NCBI RefSeq assembly: GCF_002886045.1
Contig: NZ_CP025791.1
Span: 2,557,001 to 2,621,000 of the forward strand
Reading direction: 5' to 3'
Length of the DNA: 64,000 nt
Source of the DNA: Flavivirga eckloniae
GTDB taxonomy: Bacteria > Bacteroidota > Bacteroidia > Flavobacteriales > Flavobacteriaceae
Shown: positions 9,001 to 18,458 of the stretch, in pieces
Layout: every line of letters starts with the position of its first letter
Numbering within the stretch: position 1 is the first letter of the stretch
The notes under the pieces: model-generated
The model's database searches: none
What the model was told of the DNA's origin: nothing
Seen by the model: the letters and a program-made list of their open reading frames with translations, nothing else
Position numbers and translations under genes: made by a program

Positions 9001-10552
9001 GTGCGAATAATTGTTTAAAGTAGTTTGAAATAAGTTGAGGTCTGTCCGATAGTACCGCTAATGGTGTATCGATACCCATAGAACCAAGTGCTTCTTTAGC
9101 ATTAAGAGCCATTGGTGTAATAACCTCTTGAATATCTTCGAATGTATAATTAAACAGACGCTGTCGTGTTTTTATATCGATGGTTTCAATCGGACAGGTT
9201 GTGTTTGTATAAGGTACATCCTTTAAATGTAATCTTGTTTTATCTAACCATGTTTTATATGGTCTTTCTGAAACAATTTTGCTTTTAATTTCTTCGTCTT
9301 CAATAATACGCCCTTTGTTCATGTCTACCAGGAACATTTTTCCAGGCTCTAATCTACCATGTTTTTCTATGTCTTCTGGAGCGATTTCTACCACACCAAT
9401 TTCCGACGACATAATTAACTTACCGCTTTTGGTAACCGTGTATCTAGAAGGTCTTAATCCATTTCTATCTAATAAAGCACCTATGTAATCACCATCTGTA
9501 AAAGGAACAGAAGCCGGACCATCCCATGCTTCCATGATACAGTGATTGTATTCGTAAAATGCTTTTTTGTCATCAGACATGGTTTTGTGTTTTTCCCATG
9601 CTTCAGGAATCATCATCATCATAATTTCCGGTAACGATCTTCCGGTATGTGTTAATAATTCTACTACCATATCCATTGAAGCAGAATCCGATTTGCCTGG
9701 TAATATAATAGGGAATAATTTGTCTATTTGAGGTCCGAAAACATCACTTTTCATGATTTCTTCGCGCACACGCATTCTACTTACGTTACCACGTAGCGTA
9801 TTAATCTCACCGTTTTGACACATAAAACGGAAAGGTTGTGCTAACTCCCAGGTAGGCATAGTGTTAGTTGAAAAACGTTGGTGTACCAATGCTAGGCGGG
9901 TTACCAAATCTTCTTGTTGTAAATCGGTATAATAAGGACCAATATCTTCGGGCATTATAATACCCTTGTAAATTAAGGTTGTTGTTGATAAACTAGGCAC
10001 ATAAAAATAGCCGCTTTCAGAAATTTTCGACTTTCTAATAACGTGCTCAGTAATTTTACGTGCGGCGTATAATTTAGCTTTAAAATCGGCTTCGTTAATT
10101 GCGTCTGTTTTACCAACAAAAATTTGTTCAATATTAGGCTCTGAAGCTAAGGCTATTTGTCCTAATTGTGTAGAGTCTACAGGTACTTCTCGCCACCCTA
10201 AAATAGTGAGCCCTTGCTCTTTTATTTCGTTCTCGAATGCGTCTTTGCAAAATTGGTATTGGTTTGATGTTTTTGGTAAGAAAACCATACCTACGGCATA
10301 TTCTCTTTGAGCAGGGATGTTAAAATCGCAAACTCTTTTAAAATAGTTATGAGGGATATCAATTAATAAACCAGCACCATCACCGGTTTTTCCATCGGAA
10401 CTTACACCACCACGGTGTTCTAATTTTACAAGAATTTCTAGGGCATCATGAATGATTTGATTTGTTTTCTCTCCATTGAGATTACAAATAAAACCTGCGC
10501 CACAGTTTTCATGTTCAAATTCGGGTAAATAGAGTCCTTGTTTCTTCAGCAT
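6038..10552 (-). CDS. gltB: Glutamate synthase large subunit
   Basis: About 1504 residues, full family length. The conserved beginning [21 protein letters not shown] places the start at ATG 10552; a TTG three codons upstream (10561) is less likely. Cys17 would be exposed by propeptide cleavage as the nucleophile of the class II glutaminase domain (to ~430). The central domain, the FMN-binding synthase barrel (~820-1190), the 3Fe-4S ligands in [12 protein letters not shown] (~1121-1132) and the C-terminal GxGxG beta-helix (~1240-1440) follow in normal order. Ammonia released from glutamine is channelled to 2-oxoglutarate. It forms an operon with gltD. The 455-base upstream gap is shared with the divergent porin-glnK-amt operon. 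Confidence 0.97.
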   Translation of the reverse strand: MLKKQGLYLPEFEHENCGAGFICNLNGEKTNQIIHDALEILVKLEHRGGVSSDGKTGDGAGLLIDIPHNYFKRVCDFNIPAQREYAVGMVFLPKTSNQYQFCKDAFENEIKEQGLTILGWREVPVDSTQLGQIALASEPNIEQIFVGKTDAINEADFKAKLYAARKITEHVIRKSKISESGYFYVPSLSTTTLIYKGIIMPEDIGPYYTDLQQEDLVTRLALVHQRFSTNTMPTWELAQPFRFMCQNGEINTLRGNVSRMRVREEIMKSDVFGPQIDKLFPIILPGKSDSASMDMVVELLTHTGRSLPEIMMMMIPEAWEKHKTMSDDKKAFYEYNHCIMEAWDGPASVPFTDGDYIGALLDRNGLRPSRYTVTKSGKLIMSSEIGVVEIAPEDIEKHGRLEPGKMFLVDMNKGRIIEDEEIKSKIVSERPYKTWLDKTRLHLKDVPYTNTTCPIETIDIKTRQRLFNYTFEDIQEVITPMALNAKEALGSMGIDTPLAVLSDRPQLISNYFKQLFAQVTNPPLDGIREEIVTDISLNLGKDRNIFSITERQCRKLRIQNPVISNADLEKIRTIQIESFKAETIEILYPKAQGLNGLENALEDIIKQVEKALDRKTNIIILSDRGVNQEFAPIPALLACSYVNHQMNRLRKRSYFDIIIESAEPREPHHFATLFGYGASAINPYMVNEIIRMQVKDGFITNMDEDKAVENFNKAIGKGLLKIMNKIGISTLHSYRGSQIFEIVGFNSQFVDKYFPYTASRIEGIGLYEIEREINERYKQAYPDNKIDKRLGLNIGGDYRWRRNGERHLFNPTTVAKLQQAVRLSDQKSYDVYSKTINEQSENLMTIRGLFEFDNLNPIPIDEVEPWTEIVKRFKTGAMSYGSISREAHENLAIAMNRIGGKSNSGEGGEDRKRFQKDINGDSRNSAIKQVASGRFGVTSHYLTNAKEIQIKMAQGAKPGEGGQLPGEKVLPWIADARNSTPFVGLISPPPHHDIYSIEDLAQLIFDLKNANREARINVKLVSEVGVGTIAAGVAKAKADVVLISGYDGGTGASPLTSLKHAGLPWELGLSEAQQTLVLNDLRSRIVVECDGQLKTGRDVAIAALLGAEEFGFATAPLVASGCIMMRKCHLNTCPVGVATQDKELRKNFKGTPEHVINFFFYVAEELRNIMAQLGFRTMAEMVGQTHKINANKAIKHYKAKGLDLSSILHRPAVYNSMTVKNTEQQDHDLDNVLDFQILKDSHRALYRKEKMILEYPIKNVNRTVGAIISNEISKIYGHLGLPEDTLNINFTGSAGQSFGAFGAHGLTFHLEGNTNDYLGKGLSGAKLIVKKPEAADFLAQENIIVGNVCLFGAVHGQAYINGIAGERFAVRNSGATAVVEGVGDHCCEYMTGGRIVVLGKTGRNFAAGMSGGYAFVLNETGQFTDGLCNEETIDFDPITDTDAAELKDLIEKHVAYTNSKRGKEILADWDNYLAKFVKVMPKEYKIALERIANEEPMVEELTTA

Positions 10553-10561
10553 AATCAACAA

Positions 10562-11017
10562 ACTTTAGGTTTAAAAAACGAGTTGAAAAGCTAAGATATA
10601 TACTAACATTCGAATAACAATAAGGGGTAATTCATTATTCCGATTATATAAAGGAAGTCGAGGTAAAAATAATTATATATCAATATTAACTGTTTTTTTT
10701 AATAAATATTCAATCTATAATTTTTAGTAATAAATCCGGATATGTGAATTTATGCTAATAAAAAACCAAATTCCTGAGAATAAAATCATTAAAGCCTATA
10801 AAATAGTATCAAATCTTCAAATAAACGAGTTGTTAAAAATTCAAAAATATCTTTTATAAACAACATACCTATAAAAAAATAGGGTTAAAATTGAAATATT
10901 AATAAAATTTAATCAATGACCCCTATTTTTTATGGGGTATAAATGTTTTTTGTATAGATTAGCCCCGTTAATTAGAAAATAAACACTTAAAGATCAATAA
11001 CTAAAATCTAAACAATT
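10562..11017. promoter_or_regulatory. Divergent control region between gltB and porin-glnK-amt
   Basis: About 455 AT-rich bases with no gene. An inverted repeat ACCCC (10919-10923) / GGGGT (10934-10938) around a T-run lies 80 bases before the porin start and is a candidate operator for nitrogen control. No sigma-54 box (TGGCAC-N5-TTGC) was seen. Confidence 0.4.
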
Positions 11018-12025
11018 ATGAAAAAACTAATTACTCTTTCAATGCTTTTAATGGCAACTGTTTTATTTGCTCAAGAAGAAGAAGCTAAGAAGAAGGTTTC
11101 TATAAGCGGAACTGTAGATACTTATTACAAAACAAACATAACTTCTACCGACGCTGCTAATCCTTTATTTAATGATGGCGATGGTGGCTCACAAACATTT
11201 GGTACTTCTTTTGCGAATGAAACTGGTTTTGCATTAGGAATGGCAAACATTATTGCTAGCTACGAAGGTGAAAAAACTGGAGTAGTTGCAGATGTGGTTT
11301 TTGGACCAAGAGGTAATGATGCAATTACTGGAAATAATATTAATCAATTATACGCTTACTGGAATGTATCGGAAGGAACTACTTTAACTTTAGGTCGATT
11401 CAACACGTATTTAGGGTACGAAGTTATATCTCCGTCTGCAAACTTTAACTACAGTACATCTTATTTGTTCTCTAGTGGGCCATTCTCTCATGTAGGGTTA
11501 AAAGCAGATTTTTCTTTATCTGATGACTTTAGTTTAATGTTGGCTCTTATGAATGCTACTGACATAGATAGTAACGTAACAGGTGATTATGCACTGGGAG
11601 CTCAGTTAGGATATAAAGGTCAGTTTTTAAATTTCTACTATGATTCTGGGATTAAGTTAGGTTTTGAAGTAGATTATACTGGTGGATTTGATTTATCCGA
11701 TAATTTCTTCTTAGGTATTAATGGTGCGTATGCCGATAATGACGGATCTGGATTTTATGGGGCTGCTTTATACCCACAACTTGCAACTTGTGATTCTTTC
11801 TCTATAGGGTTAAGAGGTGAGTACTTTAACTGGATGAATGATGGTCCTGTAGATGACACTAATGTGTTTGCAGTGACTTTAACAGGAAGCTACACTTTAG
11901 AAAACTTGATTATTAAACCAGAATTACGTTTAGATAGCAATTCTGAGGAGGTATATTATAATTCTGATTTAGAAACTACAAAAAGCTTAGCTGCTTTCAC
12001 ATTAGCTGCTATTTATTCTTTCTAA
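11018..12025 (+). CDS. Outer-membrane beta-barrel porin of the ammonium locus
   Basis: 335 residues with a clear signal peptide (MKKLITLSMLLMATVLFAQ, cleavage after Ala/Gln ~18-20). It continues with alternating hydrophobic/polar strands rich in Gly, Asn, Tyr and Asp and ends in Phe (LAAIYSF), the usual C-terminal signature of an outer-membrane barrel. Strand pairs such as LNFYYDSGIKLGFEVDYTGG and FFLGINGAYADND are visible. It is 17 bases upstream of glnK and heads the operon with glnK and amt, so it most likely lets small nitrogen compounds cross the outer membrane under nitrogen limitation. The barrel class is by pattern; the substrate is inferred from context only. Confidence 0.8.
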   Translation: MKKLITLSMLLMATVLFAQEEEAKKKVSISGTVDTYYKTNITSTDAANPLFNDGDGGSQTFGTSFANETGFALGMANIIASYEGEKTGVVADVVFGPRGNDAITGNNINQLYAYWNVSEGTTLTLGRFNTYLGYEVISPSANFNYSTSYLFSSGPFSHVGLKADFSLSDDFSLMLALMNATDIDSNVTGDYALGAQLGYKGQFLNFYYDSGIKLGFEVDYTGGFDLSDNFFLGINGAYADNDGSGFYGAALYPQLATCDSFSIGLRGEYFNWMNDGPVDDTNVFAVTLTGSYTLENLIIKPELRLDSNSEEVYYNSDLETTKSLAAFTLAAIYSF

Positions 12026-12042
12026 CAAAAACTAATACAATC

Positions 12043-12381
12043 ATGAAGAAAATTGAAGCAATTATTAGAAAATCAAAATATCGTGTTGTTAAAGAGGCAT
12101 TGCACGATGTTGGAGTAAACTTTTTCTCTTACTGGGATGTTACTGGTTTAGGAAATGAAAAGGAAGGACATGTGTACAGGGGTGTATCATATAGTACAAG
12201 TGATATTCAACGTAGACATATATCTATTGTTGTAAATGATGATTTTGAAGAAGTAACTATTAAGGCTATTCTTAGCTCTGCTGCTACAGGAGAAGTTGGA
12301 GATGGAAAGATATTCGTTTCCGATATTAATGAATGTTACAGAATTAGAACAGGGGAAAAAGGTGGAGACACTTTAAAATAA
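12043..12381 (+). CDS. glnK: P-II nitrogen regulatory protein
   Basis: 112 residues, the standard P-II size. The N-terminal MKKIEAIIRKSKYRVVKEAL and the B-loop region TGEVGDGKIFV (residues ~87-97) are typical. The T-loop YRGVSYSTSDIQRRH carries Tyr50 at the position of the uridylylated Tyr51 of enterobacterial P-II, though the residues around it differ. P-II trimers bind ATP/ADP and 2-oxoglutarate and plug the ammonium channel. Its position between porin and amt indicates the GlnK role. Confidence 0.93.
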   Translation: MKKIEAIIRKSKYRVVKEALHDVGVNFFSYWDVTGLGNEKEGHVYRGVSYSTSDIQRRHISIVVNDDFEEVTIKAILSSAATGEVGDGKIFVSDINECYRIRTGEKGGDTLK

Positions 12382-12408
12382 TTAATCATCATCTAAAAAT
12401 ATATAATT

Positions 12409-13635
12409 ATGGAATTACTTACTACAAATAATGTATGGATGATGATCTGTACAGCACTCGTTTTCTTCATGCATACAGGTTTTGCATTTTTAGAAATTGG
12501 GTTAACAAGACAAAAGAACACAATTAACATTTTATTTAAGAATATTTTTATAATCACTGTTGGATTACTATTGTATTATATCGCAGGGTTTAATTTAATG
12601 TATCCAGGATTTGAAGAAGGTGCTGCTGGAGTTTTTGATTTCGCAGGATTTGGTATAACACCACCTGAGAATGGAATGACACCAGAATATGCTGATGGAG
12701 GATATACATGGTGGACAGATTTCTTATTTCAAGGGATGTTTGCTGCAACTGCTGCAACTATCGTTTCCGGAGCTGTTGCTGAGCGTATGAAAATAGGACC
12801 ATTTATGATCTTTACTATTATTTATGTTGGGGTTGTTTACCCAATTGCAGGATCATGGAAATGGGGATCAGGATTCTTAGATCAATTAGGATTTTACGAT
12901 TTTGCTGGTTCTACATTAGTACACTCTGTTGGTGGATGGGCTGCTTTAGTAGCAGTTTGGTTACTAGGTTCTAGAATTGGTAAGTTTAAAGACGGTAAGC
13001 CACAAGCAATTCCTGGACACAACATTCCTTTAGCTACTGCTGGTGTTTTGGTACTTTGGTTAGGATGGTTTGGATTTAATGGTGGTTCTGTGCTTTCTGC
13101 AGACCCTGAATTAACTTCATTAACTTTGGTAACTACATGTTTAGCTGCTGCGGCAGGTGGTGTGGTTGCTGCTTTAGTATCTTTCTTAAGGTTTAAGAAT
13201 TTAGATTTAACGATGTTCTTAAATGGTATCTTAGGAGGTTTAGTTGGTATTACTGCCGGAGCAGATGTAATGACTCCAGAGAGTGCGATTATTATTGGTG
13301 CTATCGCCGGTGCTCTTATTGTATTTGCTGTTAGCTTTATAGACGGTATTAAATTAGATGATCCTGTAGGAGCTATTGCAGTACACTTAATTTGTGGTAT
13401 TTGGGGAACACTTGCTGTTGGTATTTTTTCAACTAACCCAGAGCATACTTTCTTAATCCAATTATTAGGAGTGGCATGTTATGCAGGATTCTGTTTGGTA
13501 ACATCGTTCCTTATTTTATTTACACTTAAGAAAACGGTTGGAATTAGAGTCTCTGAAAGAGAAGAATTGGAAGGGCTAGATGGACACGAACATGGTATGA
13601 GTGCTTATGCTGATTTTAGAATGAATGAGCATTAA
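12409..13635 (+). CDS. amt: Ammonium transporter
   Basis: 408 residues with about 11 membrane helices. The first lies at MMICTALVFFMHTGFAFLE. Family signatures include FFQG-type FLFQGMFAATAATIVSGAVAER, the signature helix FAGSTLVHSVGGWAALV (with the pore His) and the second twin His in AVHLICGIWGTLAVG. The C-terminal cytoplasmic tail (LKKTVGIRVSEREELEGLD) is the segment that mediates trimer coupling and GlnK contact. It conducts ammonium into the cell. It lies 27 bases downstream of glnK and ends the operon at a terminator. Confidence 0.96.
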   Translation: MELLTTNNVWMMICTALVFFMHTGFAFLEIGLTRQKNTINILFKNIFIITVGLLLYYIAGFNLMYPGFEEGAAGVFDFAGFGITPPENGMTPEYADGGYTWWTDFLFQGMFAATAATIVSGAVAERMKIGPFMIFTIIYVGVVYPIAGSWKWGSGFLDQLGFYDFAGSTLVHSVGGWAALVAVWLLGSRIGKFKDGKPQAIPGHNIPLATAGVLVLWLGWFGFNGGSVLSADPELTSLTLVTTCLAAAAGGVVAALVSFLRFKNLDLTMFLNGILGGLVGITAGADVMTPESAIIIGAIAGALIVFAVSFIDGIKLDDPVGAIAVHLICGIWGTLAVGIFSTNPEHTFLIQLLGVACYAGFCLVTSFLILFTLKKTVGIRVSEREELEGLDGHEHGMSAYADFRMNEH

Positions 13636-13667
13636 TATAAATAGCTGAATTTTATAGTTAGTTAAAA

Positions 13668-13702
13668 AAAAGGCTGTCTTGTATTCTATAAGGCAGCCTT
13701 TT
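13668..13702 (+). terminator. Terminator of the porin-glnK-amt operon
   Basis: AAAAGGCTGTCTT (13668-13680) pairs with AAGGCAGCCTTTT (13690-13702), 12 of 13 with one wobble, 33 bases past the amt stop. Confidence 0.85.
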
Positions 13703-13948
13703 CTATGCTCTAAACACAAGAGCCTTTTACGTTTTGATGTGCCCTAGATTGATTATATTTTAGATGTCTAAAACAAAATTTCAGTTATGTATCGGTTTAT
13801 TAAATTGATTTTCGAATACAGAAATCAGCCCAAAGTAGACTTCTCTTAAGTTTCTAGCATCGTTGTTGTACGTTTTTCTATATTGTTCGGCTGGATGGTT
13901 AAATTGGCAAAGTTAATATTAACTGAGACTAATTTAAGTCGAACAATT

Positions 13949-14848
13949 TTAGTTTATGATTAACTCTGCTGTTATCTCAATTTCCTTTGAAGAATTCTTG
14001 TCTTTTACTTTAGCAATTAATTTGTAGGGATTGTTTATTTCGACATTAGAAAGGCTAAATGTTGTATATAGTTTAGTTTTTGAGTCTTCCGGGTTTACGC
14101 TTATTGCTTCAAAATCGCTTAGGACATTTGGTCTTGATAGGATTTTATTTCCATTATTATCAATAAGATCGATCGAAAAAACCGGAAAAACCTTTCCATT
14201 AATACTTTTTAAGCCTTTTATATCGTCAAGTGTTAACATGTATGAGTTTTCGAGACTTATGTTTTTATCAAAAATGGGTCGTTTTAGAGTTTCATTCTGC
14301 AAGTAAACACTAGAACATTCAATACCGTTGTTTTTTATATCGAATAATTCACTTTCTTTTAAAGTAAATGGTAATTCATACGAGAATTTACCATCTCCTT
14401 TTTTATCCCATATGTTAACATGAACTTTATAAGTCTCGTTGTTTCTTTTGGGAGCAGTAGCTATAAAGTATGTGTATAATTGCAGTGGGGAAATGTCGAT
14501 TCCTTTGTCAAGATTGTTTAATAGCTCAGGGTTTGAAAGTACCGTGTCTTTTTCGTTTTTTACAATATACATGGACAAACCGGGATAGGTTTTGTTTTTT
14601 ACATTAGTTAATCCGCTAATATTGTTAAAGGTTAGTTTTACTTTTTCACCATAAACAAATTCGTTTCGTTTTTCGGTATTTCCATTAATTTCAATAACGA
14701 CATCATCGCACCCAATACCATTTTCTCTGGAATAGGCTCCGGTTGTTACATCCTTGTTGACTGATTGGTTGAACTGGCAAGAAACGAGTATTAAATAGAT
14801 TAATAATACAATACTTGATGTTTTGGTATTGGGTATTGGGGCTTTCAT
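13949..14848 (-). CDS. Lipoprotein with two internal repeats, unknown function
   Basis: 299 residues. The signal peptide ends in a lipobox (LVSC, Cys ~24), so the protein is lipid-anchored, probably in the outer membrane or periplasm. Two homologous halves are visible. Residues ~65-160 contain VKLTFNNISGLTNVKNKTYPG and LSNPELL; residues ~195-290 contain YMLTLDDIKGLKSINGKVFPV and LSRPNVL. Each continues to a strand with LYTYF/LYTTF. The repeat looks like a beta-sandwich of ~100 residues. No family is recognised. It stands alone, with amt convergent to it and ppc upstream in the same orientation beyond a terminator. Confidence 0.75.
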   Translation of the reverse strand: MKAPIPNTKTSSIVLLIYLILVSCQFNQSVNKDVTTGAYSRENGIGCDDVVIEINGNTEKRNEFVYGEKVKLTFNNISGLTNVKNKTYPGLSMYIVKNEKDTVLSNPELLNNLDKGIDISPLQLYTYFIATAPKRNNETYKVHVNIWDKKGDGKFSYELPFTLKESELFDIKNNGIECSSVYLQNETLKRPIFDKNISLENSYMLTLDDIKGLKSINGKVFPVFSIDLIDNNGNKILSRPNVLSDFEAISVNPEDSKTKLYTTFSLSNVEINNPYKLIAKVKDKNSSKEIEITAELIIN

Positions 14849-14996
14849 GAGTTTTGTTAATTATAGTATAAACTATATTTGTGTTTATTTCTCTTTCAAA
14901 TATAAGGCTTAATGCGAATTTTCGTTATGAAGGAAAGTTTAAATCTTCGTTCGAGGTTTTAACTCTGTTTATTAAAAGGTTGAAGCCTGAATAAAA

Positions 14997-15021
14997 AAGC
15001 CTTCGGTATAACCGAAGGCTT
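14997..15021 (-). terminator. Terminator of ppc
   Basis: Perfect 11-bp stem AAGCCTTCGGT / ACCGAAGGCTT with a 3-base loop, followed on the minus strand by a run of T; 26 bases past the ppc stop. Confidence 0.9.
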
Positions 15022-15047
15022 ATCATTATATTAAATTTACGATGCTT

Positions 15048-17636
15048 CTAAGCCGAATTTCTACTAGCATTAATGTTACCAAATAGAGAGCGTGTTACAA
15101 TCTTCTCGAAAATTTTTAGTTGTTCTTCGTCTTTTACTTCTGCTTTTTCCAGTTCCTGAACTTTTTTAAGTGCATACTGCTGAATAGTCAGTAATGGTAA
15201 AACAATCGATTCCCTAACATCAATAGAAGCTTTTCCAGAAGGTTCGTTTTCCATTAATTGCTCATAACCGGTTAGTTTTAACAGTAACCTTTTGGTTGTT
15301 TGGTATTCGGCATAAATAATATTCCAAAACTCACCAAATTCAGGATCTCTGGACATATATTTAGTTAAATCGAAGAATGATTTTGATAAGGACATCATAC
15401 TGTTTTCCAGCAAGGTTTTAAAGAACTTTGAATTCTTGTAAAGCTGTTCTACTTTATCGAACTCGCCATTGTCTTCGTAAACTTTTAAGGCTGTACCAAC
15501 ACCAAAGAAACCAGGAACATTTTGTTTTAATTGACTCCATGATCCTACAAATGGTATTGCTCTTAAATCTGAAAACACCAACTTATCGGAGTTAGATCGT
15601 TTAGAAGGTCTACTACCAATATTAGCCTTAGCGTAATATTTTAAAGTACTCATGCGCTCCAAGTAAGGGATGAACATCGGGTGGCTTTTAAAATCTTTAT
15701 AAGTTTGGTAGCTTGTTTCCGCAAGATCGTTCATAACAACTCTGTCTTCTTCAGACATTCTGTTCTTATCGTGGTCTATTCGGTTTTTAATACCAGAACT
15801 TATTAATTGCTCCAAGTTGTATTGCGACGAGTCTAAAGTTCCGAAATTAGAACTTACGGTTTGTCCTTGAATAGTAAGCTGTACTTCCTTGTCTTCAATA
15901 GTTGGACCTAATGATGAGTAGAAGTTATGTGTTTTACCTCCACCTCTTGCTGGTGGTCCACCACGTCCATCAAAGAATATAGCGGTTATGTCGTATTTTC
16001 TAGACATTTTGGTAAGCAACTCTTTAGCTTTATAAATACCCCAGTTTGCCATTAAGTAACCACCATCTTTTGTACCATCAGAGAATCCTAACATAATCGT
16101 TTGCTTGTTGCCTCTCTTTTTAAGATGAGCCATATAAGCCGGGTTGCTATATAATTGCTCCATAACACCAGGCGCATTTTCAAGATCGTCTATGGTCTCA
16201 AACAGAGGCACAACGTCTACCGTTAAATCATCTTTAAATGCAACCAGTTTAAGCATCGTGAAAAGCTGAATAACATTTAAGGCTGTTTGGTTATTGCTTA
16301 TAATATATCTGTTTGCTCCACGCTCGCCATTGGTTTCTTGAATATCTTTAATAACCTCGATAGTTTTTAAAGTATTATATACCATTTCATCTTTAAAAAC
16401 ACTAATGTCTATTGACTTATCCGATATTTCAGATAATAATTTAATTTGCTCGGGTTCGGATAAATCATGGTAGTTGCTTGGAATAGAATCATCCCCCGTT
16501 TCAATTAAATGATCTATTACCGCTGTAAAAACAGAATGGTGAATTCTACTATCTTGTCTAACATCCAAAGTTGCAAACCAGTATCCAAAAAGGTGTACTC
16601 TGTTTATAATTTGATTTAATTCATCAACATAAAGCGATTGATGTTCTTTAACAACCTCGTTTCTTATACTCAATAATTCAACAATAAGCTCTTTATGCGT
16701 AATGGCTTTTTTATAATTTAGATTGATGCTGTACTTATAAAGTATGGTTTCAAGTTTTATTACACGTTCTTCAACACCTCTAAATGTAAGTTTGCGTCTT
16801 AAATCCTTAAGGTCTTCGTAATATTTTTTAAGGACAGATCGTTTAAGTTTATTGGCAACCTTTAAAGTGGTTTCTGGTTTTACAAAAGGATTACCATCTC
16901 TATCACCACCAGGCCAGAATCCAAGATTTATAATATCGTTATGCTTTTTTCCATCGGCATAAATATTGGTTTGGATATAGTTGTATATTTCGCCAAATGT
17001 TTTGTAAAAAACGTTCTCTAAATACCAAATCAAGCTTTTTGCTTCATTGTAAGGCGTAGGTTTTTCGCGCTTAAAGAAAGGCGTTTTACCCAATTGCCCA
17101 AATAAATTATTTATTTGAGAAAGGTTATTTTCCTTAATGGCTTCGGTTAAATTTGTAATAATCCCTAAAACAGATCCAGGGTAAAATTGTGTAGGGTGAG
17201 CAGTTAAAACAATACGGACCTTAAACTCTTCAAGAAAGGCTTTTAATGCATCCATTTTCCCTTCAGAAGTTGCAGATCCTTTTAAGTTTCTTAATGTACC
17301 AACACCATCCATGTTGTTTACAATAGGGTAAGCAGCATCTTCGATAGCGTCAAATAAAACAACTTGCCTTTCGATGTATTGTATAAATCTAAATAATAAG
17401 TTTATTTGGCTTTCCTTGTTTCTACGTGCCTGGTATTTTTCAAAAAATGTTTCAACAATGGCAGTGGGATCATCACCATTTTTAAAACCTTTTTTACAGG
17501 TTTCGTGAAATAAAGGAAGTAATACTCCGGTTTTAGTTACAGAATCAAAAGGTAATGTCATGAATATACTGTTGTATATTTGATATTTTGACAAAACCGA
17601 TTGATTAAATCGCTTTAATTTTGGCTCTACAGACAT
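15048..17636 (-). CDS. ppc: Phosphoenolpyruvate carboxylase
   Basis: 862 residues, close to the bacterial norm. It carboxylates PEP with bicarbonate to oxaloacetate to refill the TCA cycle. The catalytic His is in VLTAHPTQ (~residue 143-149). The lid/active-site loop is GFSDGTKDGGYLMANWG (~545-560), the glycine-rich loop FFDGRGGPPARGGG lies near 580, and the conserved RAIPFVGSWSQ lies near 695. The C-terminal FGNINASRNSA resembles the usual RNTG end but has RNSA. The gene is monocistronic between a terminator and an ~800-base gap. It supplies carbon skeletons next to the nitrogen assimilation genes. Confidence 0.95.
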   Translation of the reverse strand: MSVEPKLKRFNQSVLSKYQIYNSIFMTLPFDSVTKTGVLLPLFHETCKKGFKNGDDPTAIVETFFEKYQARRNKESQINLLFRFIQYIERQVVLFDAIEDAAYPIVNNMDGVGTLRNLKGSATSEGKMDALKAFLEEFKVRIVLTAHPTQFYPGSVLGIITNLTEAIKENNLSQINNLFGQLGKTPFFKREKPTPYNEAKSLIWYLENVFYKTFGEIYNYIQTNIYADGKKHNDIINLGFWPGGDRDGNPFVKPETTLKVANKLKRSVLKKYYEDLKDLRRKLTFRGVEERVIKLETILYKYSINLNYKKAITHKELIVELLSIRNEVVKEHQSLYVDELNQIINRVHLFGYWFATLDVRQDSRIHHSVFTAVIDHLIETGDDSIPSNYHDLSEPEQIKLLSEISDKSIDISVFKDEMVYNTLKTIEVIKDIQETNGERGANRYIISNNQTALNVIQLFTMLKLVAFKDDLTVDVVPLFETIDDLENAPGVMEQLYSNPAYMAHLKKRGNKQTIMLGFSDGTKDGGYLMANWGIYKAKELLTKMSRKYDITAIFFDGRGGPPARGGGKTHNFYSSLGPTIEDKEVQLTIQGQTVSSNFGTLDSSQYNLEQLISSGIKNRIDHDKNRMSEEDRVVMNDLAETSYQTYKDFKSHPMFIPYLERMSTLKYYAKANIGSRPSKRSNSDKLVFSDLRAIPFVGSWSQLKQNVPGFFGVGTALKVYEDNGEFDKVEQLYKNSKFFKTLLENSMMSLSKSFFDLTKYMSRDPEFGEFWNIIYAEYQTTKRLLLKLTGYEQLMENEPSGKASIDVRESIVLPLLTIQQYALKKVQELEKAEVKDEEQLKIFEKIVTRSLFGNINASRNSA

Positions 17637-18110
17637 GATTTCGTTCTATTGAAAATTATTAACTGTAAAAGTAGTGAAGCTTTTATTAAAGCTAATAGGC
17701 TCGATAAAAATTTACAGATTTTTTTAGTTTAACGAATTCTAATTGTGAATAATTAAAAAAAATAGAGGCTATACTTGTTTCTCTACAATCTATATGTGTT
17801 CTGGTTATTAGTTTTTTAATTAGAAAAATGATTTTAAAAACTAGCGAAAACGATGTATATAGTAGGATATTAAATATTGGTATTTAAAAAAAGCGAGTTT
17901 GAGCATGTTGCATCAATTTTACTTTTAATTTTTTAAACAAATATTTGGTAGGACTTTCCTTTTTAAATGAATTTGTTTGGATCTAATTATTTTACAATAA
18001 CATGGTTTGTTGGTAAAATAGGTTTGCCAGTTGTTCAATTTTATTAATATAATGTGAGTTTAACTTCATTGTAAAGTACTGATTGTTGGTTTTATAAAAT
18101 ATTTGTATTT

Positions 18111-18195
18111 AAAAACACCCTCCTTAATCCTCCCTCGAGGGAGGAATCTCGCTCGGTAAAATTGTCCCCCTTGAGGCGACTTGAGGGATGTTTTC
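18111..18195. repeat. Dispersed palindromic repeat unit (CCCTCGAGGG type)
   Basis: Ends AAAACACCCTCC and GAGGGATGTTTT form imperfect terminal inverted repeats. Inside is a perfect 18-base palindrome, TCCTCCCTCGAGGGAGGA (18128-18145). The GC-rich content stands out in an AT-rich gap. No transposase is encoded. Confidence 0.75.
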
Positions 18196-18432
18196 AATGT
18201 AACTAACTGAAAATTAATAACTATCAAATCAAACTCGTTAATATAGTATTTAATTATTAGTAAAGCATATTATGTCATTCCTGAATTCTTTAAAGGTAAA
18301 ACGGAAAACATAAAAAGAATACGATAACAATTGTAGGATTTTTTGCGATTAAAGTGCTTGATATTCATTTGTATAAAGGGTTTGGTGTTTTAAAGTATGA
18401 TATATGTCATGTTCTAAACTTATTACACACAA

Positions 18433-18440
18433 TATATTTG
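18433..18440 (+). promoter_or_regulatory. -7 promoter box before the 18459 gene
   Basis: TATATTTG matches the Bacteroidetes TAnnTTTG box exactly. Transcription would start near 18446, after the upstream start candidates, which favours translation from ATG 18459. The -33 element is weak. Confidence 0.4.
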
Positions 18441-18458
18441 TCGATTAACATGACAAGT

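Larger units (their letters stand above)
17637..18458. other. Long intergenic gap with a dispersed palindromic repeat
   Basis: AT-rich, no supported gene. It contains the palindromic unit at 18111-18195 and the promoter box at 18433-18440. A frame extends upstream of 18459 as far as 18354, but its codons (MLDIHLYKGFGVLKYD...) look non-coding and the promoter box lies inside it. Confidence 0.5.

Noticed and set aside
10562-11017. Sigma-54 promoter for the nitrogen operon
   Set aside because: No TGGCAC-N5-TTGC match was seen; the only structure is the ACCCC/GGGGT inverted repeat.
18354-18458. N-terminal extension of the barrel-like protein
   Set aside because: The codons look non-coding and a -7 promoter box (18433-18440) lies inside it; ATG 18459 gives a typical start.
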